64,000 bases of DNA from Corallococcus coralloides DSM 2259 (GTDB lineage: Bacteria > Myxococcota > Myxococcia > Myxococcales > Myxococcaceae). The notes under the pieces were generated by a model. It searched no databases and had not been told where the DNA came from. It saw only the letters and a program-made list of their open reading frames with translations. Numbering within the stretch: position 1 is the first letter of the stretch; every line of letters begins with the position of its first letter. The stretch spans positions 1,984,001-2,048,000 of the forward strand of contig NC_017030.1 in the NCBI RefSeq assembly GCF_000255295.1. Reading direction: 5' to 3'. Positions 54,781-63,288 of the stretch are shown in pieces. The position numbers and the translations under genes were made by a program.

Positions 54781-56197
54781 CGTAGGCCTCCGTGCGGATG
54801 AGGTCGTGAAGCATCTTCTGCACGCGGTACGCGTGCGTCGTGCGGAAGGCCTGCCAGGTGCGGACGAACTCCTCGTTCTCCTCCGGCAGGGGCGCGTGGC
54901 CGACGAGCAGCTTCCAGTAGTCCGTGACGGTGGAGATGGCGAAGGCGTCGCTGCTGGCTGCGACGCGGGCCCACTCCATGAGGTTGTTCACGGGCTGGCC
55001 CAGGATGACGCCCTGCTCTGGCGTGTTCTTCAGCGTGGCCGCTTCGTTGGGGAAGAGCAGCTCCAGCCGGTTGGGGATGTACCGGTTGGGCAGCCCGCCC
55101 AGGCCGTTGTAATTGCGGTACGGGTACGACAGCGGATCCAACGTCGCGTGGCACGCGGCGCACTGGGGCGCCTGGACGCCCTTCGCGTCGTAGTCGCGCG
55201 GCTCGTTGGGGACGCTGTGCAGGCCCTCCTGCTTCGCGATGTCCAGGCCCAGGTACGCCCGGTACATCTGCGACGCTGCGTTGCGCGGCAGCGCGGTGAA
55301 CATGACGAACGAGGTCAGCGTCCACGCGCTCGTCATGTTGCCGGCGCGGCGCGAGGCCTCCACGAACTGGGAGGAGAGGTTGTTGGTGGCGGTGTACGTG
55401 GTGGGGCTCGCGCCCGAGCGCTTCACGTAGAAGCTGGCGGTGAGGACGTCGCGCGCGTCGTGGTCGTCCGTCTGGGACCAGGTGAAGAGGGCGTAGTCGT
55501 CGTAGTAGTCCGCCAGGGGAATGATGCCCGCGTCCTCGCCGGACTTGATGGAGCCGACGGGGCGGATTTTGGGGTGGGCCACCTTCCAGAGCTGCCCGTG
55601 CTTGCCGCGCCAGAAGTCGGACTGGAGACAGCGGTCCAGCTCCTGGTCGAGGAAGGCGCGCTGCTTCTCCTCGCTGCCCAGCTCCAGGAAGGTGACCACC
55701 TGGGCATAGGTGGGGGACGTGCCGCAGAAGTCGCTGAGCATGCGACGGTACGCGAAGCGCGGGTCGTACTGGCAGACCTTGAACTGGGGGTTCTCTCCGC
55801 CGCCGCAGATGCCGCTGGGCGGGACGCTGTTGGCGTCGCCGGGCAGCGAGCCCTGTTCGACCTCGAACTGGTTGGGGGCGCCGTCGCCGTCCGTGTCCTC
55901 GGTGGCGATGGCGCGCAGCGCGGCGGGGAGGGCGGCGGCGAAGTCCGCGTCGGAGAGGGGGCGCGGCTTGCCGGGGGCGAGGTGCGGCTCCAGCGCGGCG
56001 CCGTAGCCGTTCCGCTGGGGCGGGGCCACGTGGCAGTACGTGCAGGCGGGCTGGGTGCCCTGGCAGGCGGGCGCGGTGGGGTACTCGGCGCAGAAGGAGC
56101 CGGGGCCGGTGGGCATGGCCGCGGCCGGGGGCGCGAACCCGAGCAGCAGGAGCGCGGGCAGCAGCCATCGGCGCGGGGTGGGGGAGGGGAGGGGCAC
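54770..56197 (-). CDS. periplasmic diheme c-type cytochrome-like protein
   Basis: The 475-residue protein starts at GTG 56197, with a signal peptide (RRWLLPALLLLGFAPPAAAM). It has two c-type heme motifs, CTYCH near the N-terminus and CAACH at about residue 345. A calcium-binding-like EDTDGDGAPNQFEVEQG lies at about 100. The C-terminal YRNYNGLGGLPNRYIPN and DYWKLLVGHAPLPEEN are typical of the cytochrome partners of DUF1501 proteins. It is probably an electron carrier or redox enzyme of the periplasm and heads the three-gene operon. Confidence 0.82.
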   Translation of the reverse strand: MPLPSPTPRRWLLPALLLLGFAPPAAAMPTGPGSFCAEYPTAPACQGTQPACTYCHVAPPQRNGYGAALEPHLAPGKPRPLSDADFAAALPAALRAIATEDTDGDGAPNQFEVEQGSLPGDANSVPPSGICGGGENPQFKVCQYDPRFAYRRMLSDFCGTSPTYAQVVTFLELGSEEKQRAFLDQELDRCLQSDFWRGKHGQLWKVAHPKIRPVGSIKSGEDAGIIPLADYYDDYALFTWSQTDDHDARDVLTASFYVKRSGASPTTYTATNNLSSQFVEASRRAGNMTSAWTLTSFVMFTALPRNAASQMYRAYLGLDIAKQEGLHSVPNEPRDYDAKGVQAPQCAACHATLDPLSYPYRNYNGLGGLPNRYIPNRLELLFPNEAATLKNTPEQGVILGQPVNNLMEWARVAASSDAFAISTVTDYWKLLVGHAPLPEENEEFVRTWQAFRTTHAYRVQKMLHDLIRTEAYGAP

Positions 56198-56278
56198 GCG
56201 GTCTCCGGGAACGGTTGCTGTACGGACACCTCAACCCGGAAAATCAGAAAAGGTTTCGGAAATTCGCGAGCGCCCGGC

Positions 56279-57493
56279 TCACCACGGTCGCCGCTCGATG
56301 AGATGGCGCGCCTCTGGGAAGGGGGCGAGGAAGGACACGGGCGCACCCGCGACGCGCTCGAGTTCTTCCAGGTGATGACGGGCCGCATCGGTGAGCTGGT
56401 CGAAGCGACGTGCGGCCCAGTTGGTCGCGGCCAGCTCCCCCGCGAGCGTGAGCGCCAGGTCCGTGGGGGCATTGAGGGAGGCGGCCTCGCGCAGTCCCAC
56501 CCAGTCGAACGCGCGGCCTTCCGAGCGGCATGCCAGGACCACCCGCCGCACCCGACCCGGTGCGATGCCCGCAGCCTGGATACAGGCGCAGGCGGAGGGC
56601 TCGGCGCTTTCAACGAGCACGTGGTGGCCCCTGGCGAAGGCGTCCTCCATTTCCTCGCGGGAGGGGCCTGGCCCGCCTCGCCGAAACAGCACGGCGTAGT
56701 GACGCGCCAGCTGCGACGTGAGGGGACGCGTGTCCACGCCGTCATGCGATCCCGGGACGATGAGGTCCACCAGCCGTTCACCAGGCCGTCCATAAAGTCC
56801 AAGCCGGCTGGCCACCCGCACGAGCACCGCGTCGGGCGGCGTCCTCGCCGTGTCGACCACGAGCTCCGCCAGCAAGGCCAGCGCGTGCACCGCACGCTCG
56901 GCGGGATGCGCCCAGGCCGCCTCGAAGCGGTGCGGCTCGGAATCCTGGTCCACCGCGCACGGGCGCTCCTCGGGTCGCCTGGCCACTTCGACGGTGGCTG
57001 GCCCTGCGCCCTCGTGCGGTGTGCGTGGATGCTGCTCGGCGGGATGCGCCCAGGCCGCCTCGAAGCCGTGCGGCTCCGCGTCCTCTTGCGTGTCTCGCGA
57101 ACGCCGCTCCGCATCGCGTAAGGCCTGCTCCGGTTCCGGCGCCTCCAGGTGGACGTGCACGACGCGGAGCCCGGGGCTTCCGCGCAGGCCGTCCAATTGC
57201 GCCTCGCTGCTCGCGGCATCCACGGTGATCAGCCGTTGAGTTCGGCCAGACGCGTCCAGTCCGTGCACCCGCAGGGCCGCGAGCACTCCATCCGCCAGCC
57301 AGCGCCCACCCGTCTCGTGGTCCAGCGTGAGGCTCCGGTCCTGACGCGAGCGCCGCGAGCCTTCACCGCCATGCTCCCGCAGCAGGTCCCGCGAGCGGAG
57401 ATGCAGCGCGCCGAACCGCCGCGCGAGCCCCTGCGCGAGGGTCGTCTTCCCCGCGCCAATGGGCCCCGACACCACCACCACCGTGACCGCCAT
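56279..57493 (-). CDS. P-loop ATPase fused to an adenylosuccinate-synthetase-like C-terminus
   Basis: The 404-residue protein opens with MAVTVVVVSGPIGAGKTTLAQGL, a Walker A at 9-17, and a kinase-like N-terminal domain. A linker contains two copies of a 46-residue unit (EPHGFEAAWAHPAEQ and EPHRFEAAWAHPAER). The C-terminal half (SLNAPTDLALTLAGELAATNWAARRFDQLTDAAR, ELERVAGAPVSFLAPFPEARHLIERRPW) resembles the end of short adenylosuccinate-synthetase-like proteins, but the usual GSEGKG loop is absent. Its function is unknown. Confidence 0.65.
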   Translation of the reverse strand: MAVTVVVVSGPIGAGKTTLAQGLARRFGALHLRSRDLLREHGGEGSRRSRQDRSLTLDHETGGRWLADGVLAALRVHGLDASGRTQRLITVDAASSEAQLDGLRGSPGLRVVHVHLEAPEPEQALRDAERRSRDTQEDAEPHGFEAAWAHPAEQHPRTPHEGAGPATVEVARRPEERPCAVDQDSEPHRFEAAWAHPAERAVHALALLAELVVDTARTPPDAVLVRVASRLGLYGRPGERLVDLIVPGSHDGVDTRPLTSQLARHYAVLFRRGGPGPSREEMEDAFARGHHVLVESAEPSACACIQAAGIAPGRVRRVVLACRSEGRAFDWVGLREAASLNAPTDLALTLAGELAATNWAARRFDQLTDAARHHLEELERVAGAPVSFLAPFPEARHLIERRPW

Positions 57494-57567
57494 GGCTTGT
57501 TCCTCCCGAGGAGGAACACCCTAGGAACCCGGTCGCGGTGCGAACCATCCCCCGTTGGAGGGAGGCC

Positions 57568-58422
57568 TCAGCGCTTTTCGGAGACGCGCACCCAGTCCAC
57601 TTCCATCGTCCGCGGCCCCTGGCGCAGCAGGTCCGCGGTGGCCTGCGGAACGCCGAAGTACGGCTCCTTCGCCTTGTTGACGCCCTCCGGGTAGCCGCCA
57701 CCCACCGCGAAGTTGAAGATGATGAAGAGCGGCTTGTCGTAGGCCCACGCGCCGTGGCGCTCCACCTCCTCGCGGGTGGAGGTCTTCACGCGCTCCCCGT
57801 CGATGTACCAGTGGATGGCCTCCGGCGACGTCTCCACGCCGTACTCGTGCCAGTCACTCACCGGCGTGCGCGGAAAGAAGCGGCCGTTGATGGGCGTGTT
57901 GCCGCTGTAGCCCGGCCCATGCAACGCGACGGACACCCAGTCGCCGTAGCCAACGTTCTCCATGATGTCGAGCTCGCCGCACGCGGGCCAGCCCACGGAG
58001 TGGATGTCATTGCCCAGCATCCAGAACGCCGGCCAGAGCCCCACGCCCACCGGCAGCTTGATGCGCGCCTCGACGCGGCCGTGCTTGAACTCCCGCTTGC
58101 CCGCGCTCTCCACCCGGCCCGACGTGAACGGATACCCGTTCGCCGTCTGCATCCGCGCCGTGAGCTTCAACGTGCCGCCGCTCACCGACACGTTGTCCGG
58201 CGACGTCGTGTACTGCTGCTGCTCGTTGTTCACGTGCACGTCGGTCTGGATGCGCCAGTTGCTCGCGTCCACCGCCGTGCCGTCGAACTCGTCGCTCCAC
58301 ACCTGGACCCAGCCGCCCTCCGTGGGCGCCACCGCCTCCGCGCGCTTCGGTGCCCCCGCGCACGCCGTCAGCCCCGCCACCAGCGCCCACGCCGTCGCAG
58401 CCCTGCCCGTGCTCGTCGCCAT
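57568..58422 (-). CDS. GH16 beta-glucanase lipoprotein (catalytic domain only)
   Basis: The 284-residue lipoprotein (MATSTGRAATAW, lipobox LTAC at Cys21) has a GH16 jelly-roll with catalytic Glu150 and Glu155 in ACGELDIMENVG and a family-typical WPAFWMLGNDI. It should hydrolyse beta-1,3- or mixed-linked glucans at the cell surface. It is 24 bp downstream of the S51-peptidase gene and is a close paralogue of the longer GH16 gene at 59204, so it is the third gene of that operon. Confidence 0.93.
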   Translation of the reverse strand: MATSTGRAATAWALVAGLTACAGAPKRAEAVAPTEGGWVQVWSDEFDGTAVDASNWRIQTDVHVNNEQQQYTTSPDNVSVSGGTLKLTARMQTANGYPFTSGRVESAGKREFKHGRVEARIKLPVGVGLWPAFWMLGNDIHSVGWPACGELDIMENVGYGDWVSVALHGPGYSGNTPINGRFFPRTPVSDWHEYGVETSPEAIHWYIDGERVKTSTREEVERHGAWAYDKPLFIIFNFAVGGGYPEGVNKAKEPYFGVPQATADLLRQGPRTMEVDWVRVSEKR

Positions 58423-58446
58423 CGTCGTTCCTCGAAAGGGAGCCAT

Positions 58447-59193
58447 CTACTGGAGCGTCCGCCGGTTCACCGGCGCTTCGGGGGACTCGCCCCGGTACGG
58501 CGTGGCCGGGGGCAAGAGCAGCGATTCGTGCAGCCGCCCCTCCACGTCCACCGTCACGTCCACCACGGTCTGCCGCACGGGCTCCACGCTGCCGTCCGCG
58601 TGCAGGAGCACGCCGCCCCCCTGCGGAATGCCCAGTCCCCGCGTGGGCAGGCCCAGGCGATGGAGGGCGAGCTTGAGGCCGGGCCACTCGGGCGGCTCGT
58701 GCACGCCGATGAGGTAGGGCGCGAGGCCCAGCACCGGGAAGGGCTCTCCCTCGCCGGGCAGGTCTTCGCACCACGCGCCCAGGCCCAGGTGCATGGCTCC
58801 CGCGGAGACGCCCATCAGCACGGCGCCGGCCTGATGCCGCTCACGCAGGATCCCATCCACTCCGTGGGCCTGGAATGCGTTCCAGCCCACGCGTGGGTCG
58901 CCGCCCGCCAGGAGGATGACGTCGGCGTCCTTCAGCCAGGCCAGGTCCTCACCGGACGGCCTGGCAGGGATGCTCCGGCAGCGCTGGATCCCGATGCCTT
59001 CCATGGCCGCGACGAAGATGTCGTAGAACTCCGGCACGTCGCCGTTGGACGCGCCCAGGTACGCGGCCTTCACCGGCGGCACGCGCAGCTCCGCGCCGGT
59101 GAGCACGCGCACGTAGTCCAGGAAGGGGCGCCCCTCCACGCGCCAGAACAGCGGAGCGCTGTCAGCCAGCAGGAGGAGGGGCGGGAGCGTCAT
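58447..59193 (-). CDS. S51 peptidase (peptidase E / cyanophycinase-like)
   Basis: The 248-residue protein has the S51 nucleophile elbow LMGVSAGAMHLG (Ser130), preceded by DVILLAGGDPRVGWNAF. Peptidase E cleaves Asp-X dipeptides, and cyanophycinases degrade cyanophycin. No signal peptide is seen, so it is cytoplasmic. It lies between two GH16 genes with gaps of 10 and 24 bp, an unusual pairing with secreted glucanases. The ATG at 59193 gives the usual family length. Confidence 0.88.
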   Translation of the reverse strand: MTLPPLLLLADSAPLFWRVEGRPFLDYVRVLTGAELRVPPVKAAYLGASNGDVPEFYDIFVAAMEGIGIQRCRSIPARPSGEDLAWLKDADVILLAGGDPRVGWNAFQAHGVDGILRERHQAGAVLMGVSAGAMHLGLGAWCEDLPGEGEPFPVLGLAPYLIGVHEPPEWPGLKLALHRLGLPTRGLGIPQGGGVLLHADGSVEPVRQTVVDVTVDVEGRLHESLLLPPATPYRGESPEAPVNRRTLQ

Positions 59194-59203
59194 TCCCTGG
59201 AGC

Positions 59204-60520
59204 CTAGCGCCACTGGTAGGCGCGCACCCAGTCCACTTCCATGGTCTGCGGCGCGTTGCGCACCAGGTCCACCGTGGACTGCGGCACGCCGTAGTACGGC
59301 GTCGAGGCGCCATTCACGCCGAAGGGATAGCCACCCCCCACCGCGAGGTTGAGGATGATGAACAGCGGCTTGTCGTAGGCCCACGCGCCGTAGCGCAGCA
59401 CCTCCGCGCGCGTCGTGGTCTTCACCAGCGCCCCGTCGATGTACCACTTGATGTCCGAGGACGAGTACTCCGTGCGGTACACGTGCCAGTCGCTCACGCT
59501 GGACGACGGGTAGAAGCGGCCGTTGATGGGCGTGTTGCCGGAGTAGCCCGGGCCGTGCAGCGCCCCGGACACCCAGTCGCCGTAGCCGACGTTCTCCATG
59601 ATGTCGAGCTCACCGCACGCGGGCCAGCCCACGGTGTTGATGTCATTGCCCAGCATCCAGAACGCCGGCCACAGGCCCGCGCCCACCGGCATCTTGATGC
59701 GCGCCTCGACGCGGCCGTGGCTGAACTCGCGCTTGCCCGCGCTCTCCAGCCGGCCGGAGGTGAACGGGTAGCCGTTGTTCCACTGCAGGCGCGCGGTGAG
59801 CTTCAGCGTGCCGTTGCTCACGGAGATGTTGTCGCCGGAGTTCGTGTATTGCTGCTGCTCGCTGTTCACGTGCACCGTCGTGTTGGGCGTCCAGTTGGCC
59901 GTGTTGACGCTGTTGCCGTCGAACTCGTCGCTCCAGATCTGCACCCAGCGGTCCTCGCCGCCGCCCACGATGCCAAAGGAGAACGCCTCCCAGCAGCCGG
60001 CCGCGGCGCGGTTGGCGTACAGCGGCGCGCTGGCGCCCTGGTTCGCGTCCGCGGACACGTACTGGCCCGTGCTCTTGGCGCGCAGGCCCACGGAGCCGTC
60101 CGCGAAGGGCACCCAGGTGAAGCGCTCCCAGTCACCCACCGCCGTGCGGAAGCCCGTCACCTGACCGCCCGCGTTCGGATCCGCGGACACGTACAGGCCC
60201 GTCTCCACCACGCGCAGCGAGATGGAGTCATTGCCCGCGTCCGCCACCTGGAACTGCTCCCATCCCTGCGCGCTGTCGCGGTTGGCGACGAGCGGCGCGG
60301 TGGCCCCCAGGTTCCGGTCCGCGGACACGAACTTCTGCGTCGCGCACGCCTTCAGCCACACCGTCCGCCCCAGCGGCGCCGCCGTGGCGGACTGCTCCCG
60401 CTCCGCCACCACCGGCGTCGTCAGCAGCGCATCCTGCGAGGGAGCGGAACCCCCACCACAGGCCGTCAGCCCCAGCACCGCCGCCAGCGCCCACAGCGTC
60501 TTCCCGGCTCTCGTCGCCAT
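59204..60520 (-). CDS. GH16 beta-glucanase lipoprotein with fascin-like N-terminal domain
   Basis: The 438-residue lipoprotein (lipobox LTAC at Cys21, ATG 60520 after GAGGAAG) has three fascin/beta-trefoil-like units at about 50-185. Each carries a KFVSAD, LYVSAD or QYVSAD motif and a WExF ending, likely a carbohydrate-binding module. The GH16 domain follows with catalytic Glu304 and Glu309 in ACGELDIMENVG. It heads the GH16-peptidase-GH16 operon and faces a divergent LamG-type gene. Confidence 0.93.
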   Translation of the reverse strand: MATRAGKTLWALAAVLGLTACGGGSAPSQDALLTTPVVAEREQSATAAPLGRTVWLKACATQKFVSADRNLGATAPLVANRDSAQGWEQFQVADAGNDSISLRVVETGLYVSADPNAGGQVTGFRTAVGDWERFTWVPFADGSVGLRAKSTGQYVSADANQGASAPLYANRAAAGCWEAFSFGIVGGGEDRWVQIWSDEFDGNSVNTANWTPNTTVHVNSEQQQYTNSGDNISVSNGTLKLTARLQWNNGYPFTSGRLESAGKREFSHGRVEARIKMPVGAGLWPAFWMLGNDINTVGWPACGELDIMENVGYGDWVSGALHGPGYSGNTPINGRFYPSSSVSDWHVYRTEYSSSDIKWYIDGALVKTTTRAEVLRYGAWAYDKPLFIILNLAVGGGYPFGVNGASTPYYGVPQSTVDLVRNAPQTMEVDWVRAYQWR

Positions 60521-60612
60521 CGTCTTCCTCGAAGGTGCGTCCAGCTCCGACAGGGAGCGGGGACCTGGCCCCACTTAGATCAGGGCAGGTAAAATGGCTT
60601 AACCTTATTTCC

Positions 60613-63198
60613 ATGAAAAAGTTACTTAGTGGGACTCTCGGTGTGGTGCTCGGGACGGCGCTCGCGGGCCTGCCCGGGACGGTGTTCGCGGAAGGCCGGC
60701 CGTCGCTGGTGAACACGCGCATCGGGACGCCCTTCGGGGCGAACGGGCACTCGTCCACGGTGGACGGCCGCATCTTCGTGGGCAACATCCGCGAGGACCA
60801 GGCGACCACGACGACGACGTGGATCGCCCGGGTGTTCCGTCCGGAGGCGGTGACGTACGACGCGGCCGGCAAGCCGTCGTTCGCGCAAGCCTTCTCCGCT
60901 GGCAAGACGGTGGCCGTGCGCAACGGAGAGAACGCGCTGGCGTTCTGCTTCACCCACCCCGCCCAGCCCTACGCGCTGTCGAGCGGCGTCGCGGTGTACC
61001 AGCCGTTCATCTTCGACTCGATGATGTTCAACGGGGACAACGTCTTCCGGCGGCGCACCACGGACATCCGCGTGTCCCAGCCCTTCACCACGTCAGCGGA
61101 GATTGCGTCGTTCACCACCGGCCCGCTGGAGACGCTGCGCACCGTCACCGGCGCCACGATTCGCGGCATCGAGCCCACGATGACGTCCGACGGCCGGCTG
61201 CTCATCTGGCAGGGCGCGCCCGCGAACACCGGCGGCATCGACCACATGATGTACGCGTACAACCCCACGCCGTGCGCGGCCACGGGCTGGAGCACCCCGC
61301 GTCCGCTGTCCATGATGTTCAACGACCCGAACGCGGGCGTGAAGCGCTACCCGCTGGCGTGGAAGCGGCTGAAGGCGGCGACGGGCGAGGACTTCGGCGA
61401 CACGACGTCCGGTGCGCTCGTGCGCGGCGCCTACGCGTGGGTGGACCACGAGGGCCGCAACCTCCTCTACATCGCCGTCACGTACACGGACGGCGCGCGG
61501 CGCGAGGCGGTGAGCCTGGTGGGCGCGGACACGAACTGGACCGCGTACCACATCGACGGGGCCATCAACACGGACCGCATGGACATCGCGCACCTCTTCT
61601 ATTCAGGGCCCATGTGGAACTTCGAGCAGGAGCGCCTGCCGTCGCAGAGCTTCCCGCCCGGGCAGAGCAACGCCGCGCACTACCTGCCCGTGACCAAGAC
61701 GCACGACGTGCTGGCCCTCTTCGGCAGCAACACCGCCGACTACAACGAGGTGGACCTGGGCGAATTGATGGACCCCTTCCACCTGCTCTTCCTGCCCATG
61801 AACGAGCTCGTCACGCGCGCGGGCGCGTATGACCTGACGCGCACGCCGGACCTGTCCGGCCGCTTCTTCACGGGCACGCTGGTGGGAGGCGCCTCCATCT
61901 CTCCGGGCAATGCGCTGACGCGCTCGTCGCCGGACTCGCTCTGGCAGCCGCATGGCAAGGGCAAGGCGTTGGTGGTTCCCGGAGGGAGCGCGCTCACGGT
62001 GAACCTGGCGGACCCGTCCGGCACGGTGCCCGGGGTGGGCGCGCTCGTGCGCGGCCTGTCGGTGGAGTTCGCGGTGCGGCCGGACGCGGACATCCAGCAG
62101 GGATGCACGACCGGCAATCCCTACCGCTACCTGATGCACAAGGCGGGCGGGCTGGACATCATCTACGAGGCCAGCAACCAGGTGCAGTTCTCCCTGGTCG
62201 TCAACGGCCAGCGCGTGCGGCTGGGCGGCGGCCCGGTGCTGCCGGTGGGGCAGTGGAGCCACCTGGCCTATACGTGGGACGGCACCACAGGCGTCTTCCA
62301 CGAATACCTCAACGGCGTGCCCACGAACCGCACGCTGCCCGTCGCGCCGGGGACGGCCCGGCTGGGCACGGGGACGCTCTCCATCGGCGCGGGCGCGAAC
62401 CTGGACACGCAGCGCTGCCCGGTGAACGGCGAGGGCTCGTTCCGGGGCGCCATCGACGAGGTGCGCATCTTCACGCACGCGCGCTCCAACCGGAGCATCT
62501 GCATGACCGCGCACGGCGCCAACTGCCGCGAGGAGGCCATCCAACACACGCCCTCCGCGGGCCAGTTCGTGATGAGCGCCCAGGCGCCCGCGTGCAACGG
62601 CACCAGCGCCCTGAATTCGGCGGCGTGCCTGTCCGCGATGCACCGGGCCTGCGCACAGCGGGGCGCGAGCGACGCGCTGGCGAACAGCACCAACACCTGG
62701 AACACGATTCTCCAACTCGTCAGCAACCGTCCGCCCATCTCGCTGGCGGGCGTGCCGGTGACGTCCACGGCCACGGACCTGACGGTGGCGTGCGCGCCCA
62801 TCCAGCATGAGAGCGTGGCCGTGACGTTCGAGGAGCTGGCGCGCATCCACGCCGGCTGCACCGACGAGCGCGGCGTGACGAGCACCCACTGCACCGCCGC
62901 CGCGCACCGCTTCTGCAACAGCCAGGGCTGGACGACGGGGCAGGTGTTCGAGGTGACGTCCCGGCCGTGGGTGGGCTGCTTCAACTCCGGGCTCCGGACG
63001 GACGTGGAGAAGTCCGTGCTGGGGCCGGTGTCCAACCTGGGCGACTACACCGCCCCGGGTTCGCGCCTGGAGGTGAGCCAGTGGTGCCGCACGCAGGGCT
63101 ACGGGGCTGGCGTCGTCCAGGAGCTTCCCAGCGCCACCAAGGCCCACGTGCACTGCTTCCAGCCGGCCGTGACGGCGCCGTGGCGGTACCTGCCGTAA
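60613..63198 (+). CDS. large secreted LamG-domain protein
   Basis: The 861-residue protein begins MKKLLSGTLGVVLGTALAG with a signal peptide ending near VFAEG. The first 400 residues are a beta-rich, propeller-like domain (GRLLIWQGAPAN, AYAWVDHEGRNLLYIAV). A LamG/concanavalin-like module follows at about 460-640 (VEFAVRPDADI, GQWSHLAYTWDGTTGVFHEYLNGV, GAIDEVRIFTHAR). The C-terminus is Cys-rich with two similar segments (CLSAMHRACAQRG, HCTAAAHRFCNSQG). The 92-bp leader shows a TAAAAT box at 60590-60595, but no ribosome site precedes the ATG. The function is unknown; it is probably extracellular. Confidence 0.82.
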   Translation: MKKLLSGTLGVVLGTALAGLPGTVFAEGRPSLVNTRIGTPFGANGHSSTVDGRIFVGNIREDQATTTTTWIARVFRPEAVTYDAAGKPSFAQAFSAGKTVAVRNGENALAFCFTHPAQPYALSSGVAVYQPFIFDSMMFNGDNVFRRRTTDIRVSQPFTTSAEIASFTTGPLETLRTVTGATIRGIEPTMTSDGRLLIWQGAPANTGGIDHMMYAYNPTPCAATGWSTPRPLSMMFNDPNAGVKRYPLAWKRLKAATGEDFGDTTSGALVRGAYAWVDHEGRNLLYIAVTYTDGARREAVSLVGADTNWTAYHIDGAINTDRMDIAHLFYSGPMWNFEQERLPSQSFPPGQSNAAHYLPVTKTHDVLALFGSNTADYNEVDLGELMDPFHLLFLPMNELVTRAGAYDLTRTPDLSGRFFTGTLVGGASISPGNALTRSSPDSLWQPHGKGKALVVPGGSALTVNLADPSGTVPGVGALVRGLSVEFAVRPDADIQQGCTTGNPYRYLMHKAGGLDIIYEASNQVQFSLVVNGQRVRLGGGPVLPVGQWSHLAYTWDGTTGVFHEYLNGVPTNRTLPVAPGTARLGTGTLSIGAGANLDTQRCPVNGEGSFRGAIDEVRIFTHARSNRSICMTAHGANCREEAIQHTPSAGQFVMSAQAPACNGTSALNSAACLSAMHRACAQRGASDALANSTNTWNTILQLVSNRPPISLAGVPVTSTATDLTVACAPIQHESVAVTFEELARIHAGCTDERGVTSTHCTAAAHRFCNSQGWTTGQVFEVTSRPWVGCFNSGLRTDVEKSVLGPVSNLGDYTAPGSRLEVSQWCRTQGYGAGVVQELPSATKAHVHCFQPAVTAPWRYLP

Positions 63199-63228
63199 GG
63201 CCTTGCGGGGTCTGACGGCCCCCGGCGT

Positions 63229-63276
63229 TTGGAATCAGACAGGCTTTGCTGCCAGGGCGCGCCTGTCTGATTCCAA
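63229..63276. terminator. perfect 16-bp inverted repeat between convergent genes
   Basis: TTGGAATCAGACAGGC (63229-63244) is exactly complementary to GCCTGTCTGATTCCAA (63261-63276), with a 16-nt loop. It lies between the stops of two converging genes, the usual place for a bidirectional terminator, but no T-tract follows. The arm core CTGTCTGA resembles one arm of the dispersed palindrome. Confidence 0.5.
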
Positions 63277-63288
63277 TGAGACCCGGCA

